8,186 nt of DNA from NCBI GenBank assembly GCA_028714615.1, contig JAQTMA010000127.1:3363-11548 (forward strand), read 5' to 3'. Positions 1-4,751 of this stretch are shown here, one piece after another (position 1 is the first letter of the stretch; every line of letters begins with the position of its first letter). The position numbers were made by a program, and so were the translations under genes. The notes beneath the pieces were generated by a model. The model was not told the origin of the DNA, did no database searches, and saw only the letters and a list, made by a program, of their open reading frames with translations. Origin of the DNA: Anaerolineaceae bacterium (lineage in GTDB: Bacteria; Chloroflexota; Anaerolineae; Anaerolineales; Anaerolineaceae).

Positions 1-123
1 TGGATCAAGGATAACGGCTACCAGGCCACCGGAACGGTCTACGAGTTCTACCCGAACAGCCCCATGGATACACCGCCTGCTGAGTTGCAGACCCAGATCG
101 TTTTCATGGTCACGAAAGCGTAG
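1..123 (+). CDS. GyrI-like effector-binding domain protein, C-terminal fragment
   Basis: Forty codons in frame 1 run from the window edge to TAG at 121-123; the start lies outside. The peptide contains TVYEFYPNSPMDTPPAELQT and then QIVFMV, the closing pattern of GyrI-like/AraC effector-binding (SOUL-fold) domains. In that family a Tyr-rich strand leads into a 'Y..P..TPPEEL.T.I..PV' end. Such domains bind small amphipathic or cationic ligands, either alone or fused to AraC or MerR-type DNA-binding domains. Only the last strand and helix are visible, so I cannot say whether a DNA-binding domain is attached. The stop codon overlaps the 3' end of the opposing cyclase gene by 14 bases, so the two transcripts converge. 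Confidence 0.72.
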   Translation, partial: WIKDNGYQATGTVYEFYPNSPMDTPPAELQTQIVFMVTKA

Positions 124-1699
124 ACCGGATGCGACTGCTGGAATGGGGGCTCCAGGCTCGCAAGCAATTGCGGTCGTTGGCTTTGGCTTCGTAGAGGGCC
201 TGGTCGGCGCGGTCGAGCAGCCGGTCGAAATCCAGGTCCTCGTCCGGCTGCAACCCGGCCACCCCGAGGCTGATGGTAACTGCCGCCAGCCCGCTGGCGG
301 CCGGTATGCGCGTTTCGGCGATGGCAGAGCGCAACCGCTCTCCGACCTGGCAGGCTTGAGATGCTTCTGTTTCGGGGAGCAGGATAACAAACTCCTCGCC
401 TCCGTAACGCGCGATCACGTCGTATGCCCGCAGGCACTTCAGGCTGCCGGCAGCCAATATCGCCAGCACCTGGTCGCCGAAGATATGGCCGTGCAGGTCG
501 TTGATGTCCTTGAAATTGTCGATGTCGAAGATGATCACGGAGAGGGGTTGGCCGCTGCGCATCGCGCGCTCGAATTCGCGCTCCGCGAGGGTAAAGAAGT
601 GCCGCCGGTTGAAAAGACCGGTGAGCGGGTCGGTGATGGCCAGCCACTGGAGCTGTTCTTCGGTCTGTTTGCGCTGGGTGATATCTTGCAGCAGGATCAG
701 GCTGCCGGTGATGAGGCGGCGGTTATCAAACAAAGGCGATACGCGCACCTCGTAACATCGTTTTTCGCGCTGGACGGCCAGCTCCAGCTCCGTTTGCAGC
801 GCGCGGGGACCGCCAAGGTTGGGGATGCCGGCGGCGAAAGCCGGCAGCTCCTGAAAGAAATGCTTGCCAAGCGCCCGATTCAATTGCAGTCCAAGGACAT
901 GCTGGGCGACCTGGTTCATATCCGCTATGCGTAGCATCCGGTCGAGCACGACGACGCCATCTTCCATATTTTCCACCAGAGTGTTGTAGGCGACCGGGAC
1001 AATGTCGAAAAGGTGGTAGCGAAACAGCGCCAAGGCGACCACCCCGTTGCTGATGGCAAAGCCGATGGGCGTGACGTTATGCAAGAGGTACGGCACCCAT
1101 CCCATCCAGGTGACGACGGTGGTGATCCAGGGGATGAGGATGCCTACCAGGACGGTGGCGATTTGCAGGCGGTAAACGCGCGGAGCCGAGATATAGTTGG
1201 CTGCCAGGACGTACGTCCCGGCAATCACCAGGCTGTAACCATAAAAGGGATAAACGATGAAGGCTGCTCCGTTGCCCCACACCAGGTTGGAAAACGGGAC
1301 GCCGGGGACGAGATGAGGGGCAATACGGAAAAGCCCGTGCAGCCCATCCGTCCAGATCATCAGCAGGATGGCGGCTCCCATCCCCATACCCAGGCCACTC
1401 AAGCGCCGCGGGAGCTTTGACCATTGGCCGGTAAAATCGATCCCGAAGGCGCAGTAGGCCAGCGGCGTGGCGATGGCGCCGAAGAACTGGGCGTTGTTCC
1501 AGAAGAGCTTGCCGGCCAGGTGCGGACTGAGGGCCTGGAAGATAAAGCCCAGGGTCCATTCGGTTTCGGCCAGAGCCAGGAGCGCAAAGGAGAACCCCCC
1601 GGGTTGTGCGCGGCGCCGGAAAGCAAAAACGGCGATCCCCCCACAGACGAGGGCGGAAAGCAGATAGGGGATCAGAAATAAAAATGCCTGCCAGTTCAT
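110..1699 (-). CDS. Membrane-bound diguanylate cyclase (7TM-PAS-GGDEF)
   Basis: Makes cyclic di-GMP from two GTP at the cytoplasmic face of the membrane. Numbered from the ATG at 1699 (529 aa): residues about 5-230 hold seven hydrophobic segments, like the N-terminal 7TM region found on histidine kinases. Residues about 238-340 are a PAS domain (ENMEDGVVVLDRMLRIADMN) closing with LLQDITQRKQTEEQL. Residues about 350-515 are a GGDEF domain with DPLTGLFNRR (357-366), FDIDNFKDIND (391-401, metal and GTP contacts) and GGEEF (433-437). An RxxD product-inhibition site (RAYD, 424-427) sits five residues before GGEEF, so the enzyme looks active and feedback-inhibited. There is no EAL domain. The frame also has a TTG at 1714 (five codons longer), and an in-frame stop lies just above that. 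Neither start has a good Shine-Dalgarno. Divergent from the propeller gene. The ligand sensed by the 7TM/PAS part is unknown. Confidence 0.93.
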   Translation of the reverse strand: MNWQAFLFLIPYLLSALVCGGIAVFAFRRRAQPGGFSFALLALAETEWTLGFIFQALSPHLAGKLFWNNAQFFGAIATPLAYCAFGIDFTGQWSKLPRRLSGLGMGMGAAILLMIWTDGLHGLFRIAPHLVPGVPFSNLVWGNGAAFIVYPFYGYSLVIAGTYVLAANYISAPRVYRLQIATVLVGILIPWITTVVTWMGWVPYLLHNVTPIGFAISNGVVALALFRYHLFDIVPVAYNTLVENMEDGVVVLDRMLRIADMNQVAQHVLGLQLNRALGKHFFQELPAFAAGIPNLGGPRALQTELELAVQREKRCYEVRVSPLFDNRRLITGSLILLQDITQRKQTEEQLQWLAITDPLTGLFNRRHFFTLAEREFERAMRSGQPLSVIIFDIDNFKDINDLHGHIFGDQVLAILAAGSLKCLRAYDVIARYGGEEFVILLPETEASQACQVGERLRSAIAETRIPAASGLAAVTISLGVAGLQPDEDLDFDRLLDRADQALYEAKANDRNCLRAWSPHSSSRIRSTLS

Positions 1700-1737
1700 C
1701 GATGAATCATTCAAGCAGCCGGATGGTTAATGAAATG

Positions 1738-1788
1738 TTATGCGCCGGCCAGGCCGGCCCTGGGAAAATCCCAGTGAAACGTAACCAT
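1738..1788 (-). CDS. Possible 16-codon leader ORF upstream of the cyclase
   Basis: On the minus strand, ATG at 1788 is preceded by GGAGGA (1798-1793) four bases away, the best ribosome binding site in this leader. It is read for 16 codons (MVTFHWDFPRAGLAGA) to TAA at 1740-1738. The stop is 38 bases before the ATG of the cyclase and 23 before its alternative TTG, and those starts lack a clear ribosome binding site of their own. Two palindromes lie within the small ORF. By inference it could be a leader peptide or could couple translation to the cyclase. A 16-codon ORF can also arise by chance, and I recognise no homologue. Confidence 0.33.
   Translation of the reverse strand: MVTFHWDFPRAGLAGA
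1744..1774. repeat. Two adjacent perfect palindromes in the cyclase leader
   Basis: GCCGGCC-A-GGCCGGC at 1744-1758 is followed directly by CTGGGA-AAA-TCCCAG at 1760-1774. Both are perfect inverted repeats with very short loops (1 and 3 bases). In the cyclase transcript they would form two small hairpins between the leader ORF start and the cyclase start. As DNA they could be operator half-sites. No U-run follows on either strand, so they are not a typical intrinsic terminator. Confidence 0.5.
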
Positions 1789-1842
1789 GCGCTCCTCCGT
1801 TGGGGTGCGGCCTGCCACGGGCTTCAGCAGAGGCCAAGGTCT

Positions 1843-1848
1843 ATTATA
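1843..1848 (-). promoter_or_regulatory. Candidate -10 box for the cyclase
   Basis: The minus strand reads TATAAT at 1848-1843, a perfect consensus -10. No convincing -35 lies 16-18 bases upstream (GAAGGG at 17). Transcription from here would give a leader of roughly 130 bases containing the small ORF and both palindromes. Only the -10 match and its position support this. Confidence 0.35.
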
Positions 1849-1941
1849 TCATCGGTAATTCTATTCCCTTCGTGAGGGGGAAAACCTGATTCACCGGTAA
1901 GGGTGGGCATCAAGGTACGAAACCCAGGATTCGGATTGCTG

Positions 1942-1947
1942 TATAAT
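1942..1947 (+). promoter_or_regulatory. Candidate -10 box for the propeller gene
   Basis: TATAAT lies 40 bases before the ATG of the propeller gene, which would give a short 5' leader ending in a strong ribosome binding site. No good -35 is visible at 16-18 bases. It faces away from the minus-strand TATAAT at 1848-1843, about 95 bases off, so the region holds divergent promoters. Confidence 0.4.
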
Positions 1948-1973
1948 TTGTATAGACCACTACATTAGTCATC

Positions 1974-1980
1974 GGGGAGG
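1974..1980 (+). promoter_or_regulatory. Ribosome binding site GGGGAGG of the propeller gene
   Basis: GGGGAGG sits seven bases before ATG 1988. This fixes the start at 1988, directly ahead of an N-terminus with signal-peptide character. Confidence 0.8.
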
Positions 1981-1987
1981 AAAACGG

Positions 1988-4165
1988 ATGGACAGGTGCC
2001 AGTGCCACTTCCGGCGGACCCTTCAGGTCGGGTTACGCCTGGTTTTTCTTTGTATCCTGATCACTTTCGGCATCACCATCCCCGGCTCTGCCCAACCAGG
2101 TAGCCAGGGAACGAGCCAGGCCGTGTGGAGCTGGTCGGACCAATTCACCCTCAACGGGATGAACCATCGCGTCCTCGCCATTCTCAGCGACAGCCAGGGA
2201 AACCTGTATGCGGGCGGCGATTTCACAACCGCCGGCAGCTCGGCGGCAGCCTACGTAGCCCGGTGGGATGGCAGTCAGTGGCTGCCCTTGGGAACGGGGA
2301 TGGATAACACGGTCTTCGCGTTGGCTTTAGATGCGAATGGGAACCTGTATGCGGGCGGGGAATTCACGAAGGCCGGCGGAGTCGTTGCGAACCACGTAGC
2401 GCGCTGGAATGGCAGTTATTGGGAGCCGCTGGGTGAAGGGGTGAACAACACCGTCCTGGCATTGACTCTTGATGGCAGTGGAGATCTCCTGGTGGGCGGT
2501 GCATTCACGCAGGCTGGGGCTGCCAGCGCCAATCACATCGCCCGCTGGGAAGGCAGCAGTTGGTCCGCGCTCGCCGCAGGTACAGATGACGCCGTATACG
2601 CTATGGCGATCGATGCCAACGGCCTCCTATACGCCGGTGGTGATTTCCATACAGCGGGAAAAGTGAGCGCAGACCACATTGCCTGTTGGTCCGCCGGCGC
2701 CTGGCAAGCCCTTGATGAAGGCACCGATGACCGGGTGATTGCACTGGCAGCCCGTGGAACGGCTGTGTATGTGGGAGGTGGTTTTGATTCGGCCGGCGGC
2801 TTACTGTCCAAGGGCATCGCGAAATGGGATGGCAGTTGGGCTGCGCTGGGCTCCGGCATCGACGATGGCTACGACGTGCGCGCCCTGGCCGTGGATGGCG
2901 CCGGTAACCTGGTTGCCGGCGGCATTTTCAATTCCATCGGCGGCGCCGCTGCCAATGCGATCGCCTCATGGAACGGGACAACCTGGTCTGCACTTGGCCC
3001 GGGCGTCACCCGCGGGTCATACTACGCTTATGTGTCGGCGTTGGCCGTGCGTGGCGGCAGGATTTATGCGGGCGGCGACTTCAGACAAGCGGGAGATCAA
3101 AGCAGCAGGTTTGTGTCTGCGTGGGATGGCGCCGCCTGGTCAGCTCTGGGTACGGATGCGAGCGTGACCAGCAATGTCCATGCTCTGGTCGCGAACGGCA
3201 GTGACCTCTACGTCGGGGGCACGTTTTCTTCGGCTGCGGGGGTCGCCAGTACGGCGTCCATTGCCCACTGGAACGGCCAACAGTGGTCCTCCTTGGGCGG
3301 CGCAGATAGGGGCGTCTACACGCTGGCCGTAAGCGCAACCGGTGATCTATACGCTGGGGGCAGCTTCACCCGAATAGGCGGTGTTAGTGCGAACTCGATT
3401 GCGAAATGGGACGGCAGCGCCTGGACAGCTCTCGGAAGTGGAGCGCCGGATCGGAATGTCGTCGCGATTGTCGTCGTCGGGAATACGGTCTATGCCGGAG
3501 GATATTTTGAGAGTATCGCGGGTGTCCCCGGAACGGCAAACATTGCCAAATGGGAGGACGGCCAATGGAAGGCGCTCGGTTCCGGCACAGACGGGGAAGT
3601 GTTTGTTCTCGCGTCTGACGATCAAGGCAACCTGTACGTGGGCGGGAATTTTTTCTCAGCCGGAGGCGTTGAGGGCACCCAACATATCGCCAAGTGGAAT
3701 GGGGATCATTGGTCATCGCTGGGCGGAGGATTTAAAGGCGCCGTAGAGGCGCTGGCAGCGTCAGAGGATTGCATTTACGCGGGCGGTCAATTCCAAACAA
3801 CGGTCGACAATATCCCTGTCAATTCTATCGCGTGCTGGAACGGCTCCTCCTGGTCGGGTCTGGGGACTGGGATGGATTCATATGTCCGTGGGCTGGCGAC
3901 AGATGCTCAAGGGAATTTGTACGCAGGCGGCGATTTTCACCTGGCGAACGGAGCCTCCGCAGCTCATATCGCGCGTTGGGACGGGATGGAATGGACCGCC
4001 CTCGATAGCGGAACCGATAGCAACGTGGATGCCCTGGCGGTGAATCCGCTTTCGAAGGGCGTTTATGCAGGCGGCAATTTCTCCATAGCGGGCGGCAAGC
4101 CTTCGAATTATTTGGCCTATTGGTCGCCAACCTATCCGGTCTTTTTGCCGTTGGTAAGGCACTGA
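1988..4165 (+). CDS. Secreted 14-repeat beta-propeller protein with aromatic-Leu-Pro tail
   Basis: A 725-residue exported protein; I do not know a function. Residues 1-35 form a signal peptide: basic MDRCQCHFRR, a hydrophobic core LVFLCILITFGI, and a likely cut after PGSA. There is no lipobox. Residues 72-711 are fourteen repeats of 45-50 residues with the pattern [NL]-Y-x-GG-x-F..AGG..A..IA.W[DN]G..W..LG.G....V.ALA...G. Each unit resembles a four-stranded blade of kelch/DUF5122-like or Rax2-like propellers. The segment before repeat 1 (WSWSDQFTLNGMNHRVLAIL) has the second half of a blade and the last repeat only the first half, so the ends could close the ring. The protein ends YWSPTYPVFLPLVRH, with no membrane anchor, LPXTG or PEP-CTERM. 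It has its own ribosome binding site and candidate promoter, so it is probably monocistronic. Likely role: surface or extracellular binding. Confidence 0.88.
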   Translation: MDRCQCHFRRTLQVGLRLVFLCILITFGITIPGSAQPGSQGTSQAVWSWSDQFTLNGMNHRVLAILSDSQGNLYAGGDFTTAGSSAAAYVARWDGSQWLPLGTGMDNTVFALALDANGNLYAGGEFTKAGGVVANHVARWNGSYWEPLGEGVNNTVLALTLDGSGDLLVGGAFTQAGAASANHIARWEGSSWSALAAGTDDAVYAMAIDANGLLYAGGDFHTAGKVSADHIACWSAGAWQALDEGTDDRVIALAARGTAVYVGGGFDSAGGLLSKGIAKWDGSWAALGSGIDDGYDVRALAVDGAGNLVAGGIFNSIGGAAANAIASWNGTTWSALGPGVTRGSYYAYVSALAVRGGRIYAGGDFRQAGDQSSRFVSAWDGAAWSALGTDASVTSNVHALVANGSDLYVGGTFSSAAGVASTASIAHWNGQQWSSLGGADRGVYTLAVSATGDLYAGGSFTRIGGVSANSIAKWDGSAWTALGSGAPDRNVVAIVVVGNTVYAGGYFESIAGVPGTANIAKWEDGQWKALGSGTDGEVFVLASDDQGNLYVGGNFFSAGGVEGTQHIAKWNGDHWSSLGGGFKGAVEALAASEDCIYAGGQFQTTVDNIPVNSIACWNGSSWSGLGTGMDSYVRGLATDAQGNLYAGGDFHLANGASAAHIARWDGMEWTALDSGTDSNVDALAVNPLSKGVYAGGNFSIAGGKPSNYLAYWSPTYPVFLPLVRH
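2201..4120 (+). repeat. Fourteen coding repeats of about 140 bp (propeller blades)
   Basis: The encoded YxGGxF motif recurs 14 times at 45-50 residue spacing, with a W[DN]G..W core and an LG.G turn in nearly every unit. The units differ at many DNA positions, so they are old and not a fresh expansion. Examples are NLYAGGDFTTAG (unit 1), DLYAGGSFTRIG (unit 9) and NLYAGGDFHLAN (unit 13). In unit 12 the second part drifts (QTTVDNIPVN), and unit 5 has lost two residues in its WDGSW core. Confidence 0.85.
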
Positions 4166-4246
4166 GGCTTGAGCGATCGCGAGGCTGAGCTGCCGGGGGA
4201 CGTGAAAGGGCAGATCGGATATTAGGGGAAGGGGCATGAAAAGCTA

Positions 4247-4343
4247 CCGACCTCGCGTTACAGGCACAACGACTCCGGGGAGGACAGCGCCGGCGCGCAC
4301 CTCAAGCGCCAGGTGATGGGGCGTGAAGTGGTGGTCGCGATCA
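4247..4343 (+). repeat. 97-bp direct repeat, left copy
   Basis: Matches 7848-7944 at 94 of 97 positions, offset exactly 3601 bases with no gaps. The differences are AGG versus CGC (both Arg, two bases) and AGC versus AAC (Ser/Asn). The flanks on both outer sides are unrelated. It encodes the middle of YjbQ in both copies. Confidence 0.93.
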
Positions 4344-4444
4344 CCCAAGGGAAGCTGGATTTTGGTCCCTGGGAGCAGATCTTCTATGGGGAGTTCGATG
4401 GAAGACGGCGGAAGCGGGTGCTGGTCAAGATCATCGGGGAATAA
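4247..4444 (+). pseudogene. yjbQ: YjbQ (UPF0047) family, 3' fragment lacking its start
   Basis: Read in one frame to TAA at 4442-4444, this gives 65 residues. They begin [13 protein letters not shown], continue [17 protein letters not shown] and [16 protein letters not shown], and end VLVKIIGE. These are the conserved C-terminal signatures of the YjbQ/UPF0047 family: the AH.K..(L/M)G motif, the G.L..G.W(E/Q) motif, and an E.DG.R.R end. Family members are small trimeric proteins of about 140 residues; E. coli YjbQ has been linked to weak thiamine-phosphate synthase activity. The N-terminal half is missing. In-frame TAG lies at 4223-4225 and no start follows, so it is probably not translated. 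Its first 97 bases are repeated at 7848-7944, where the missing N-terminal half is found. Confidence 0.85.
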
Positions 4445-4637
4445 CGGTCCTCACATGTCAGTTGATTGTCCTGGCGGGGGAAGAAACGGAATGCTGGATT
4501 GAAGGATCAGGCCGGTTTCTCTGGAGAATAATCAACCCATTTCTCCTTCTACCTACCACTCAAATATATTATCCTGGGAGGTATTGCTATCTCGCCCTCT
4601 CCCTTGGAGCCGGTCGCCGAAATCAAGACCAATTTCG
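4445..4637. other. Non-coding spacer before the beta-helix gene
   Basis: I see no gene here. An ORF-like stretch from a TTG at 4462 has no ribosome binding site and no recognisable product. A GGAGAA...TTCTCC inverted repeat (4523-4546) has a 12-base loop and no U-run, so I do not call it a terminator. From about 4545 the sequence becomes clearly richer in A and T than the DNA to the left. The 81 bases between the propeller stop and 4247 likewise hold nothing I can support. Confidence 0.5.
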
Positions 4638-4666
4638 TTGCACCAAAATTCGGGCTCATCTATAAT
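4638..4666 (+). promoter_or_regulatory. Candidate promoter of the beta-helix gene
   Basis: TTGCAC (4638-4643) and TATAAT (4661-4666) are separated by exactly 17 bases. The -10 is perfect; the -35 keeps TTG. The expected start near 4673 gives a leader of about 80 bases ahead of the GTG start. Confidence 0.45.
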
Positions 4667-4738
4667 ATTGATATCCTTAATCTATCAAGAAAAGAATCCT
4701 GTCACATCACCATAACAAGCCTTATCTGATCGTATCAT

Positions 4739-4743
4739 GGAGG
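4739..4743 (+). promoter_or_regulatory. Ribosome binding site GGAGG that decides the GTG start
   Basis: GGAGG lies eight bases before GTG 4752. It overlaps the in-frame ATG at 4737, so that ATG cannot use it, and nothing comparable lies above the ATG. This favours GTG 4752. Confidence 0.65.
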
Positions 4744-4751
4744 AAATCATC

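Noticed and set aside
143..934. 263-codon plus-strand ORF
   Set aside because: It lies wholly antisense to the PAS and GGDEF domains of the cyclase, where every key motif is intact. The translation shows no domain; it is a shadow of codon bias in GC-rich DNA.
1077..1559. 160-codon minus-strand ORF in another frame
   Set aside because: Out-of-frame shadow of the 7TM part of the cyclase; Arg/Pro/His-rich low-information sequence without a ribosome binding site.
2201..4120. Regularly spaced repeats as a CRISPR array
   Set aside because: The repeats are degenerate at DNA level, about 140 bp long, and all in one open frame coding a protein repeat.
4142..4162. FLPLVRH/YLPIAIR tails as LPXTG sorting signals
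   Set aside because: No Thr-Gly after the Pro, no hydrophobic span after the motif and no basic tail; the motif is at the very end of each protein.
4236..4320. ATG at 4236 as a start for the left yjbQ fragment
   Set aside because: It is in a different frame from the YjbQ-like peptide, and the YjbQ frame is closed upstream by TAG at 4223.
4523..4546. GGAGAA...TTCTCC inverted repeat as a terminator
   Set aside because: Short stem, 12-base loop, low stability and no T-run on either side.
4462..4665. 67-codon ORF between the yjbQ fragment and the beta-helix gene
   Set aside because: TTG start with no ribosome binding site, no recognisable domain, and it runs across the candidate promoter of the next gene.
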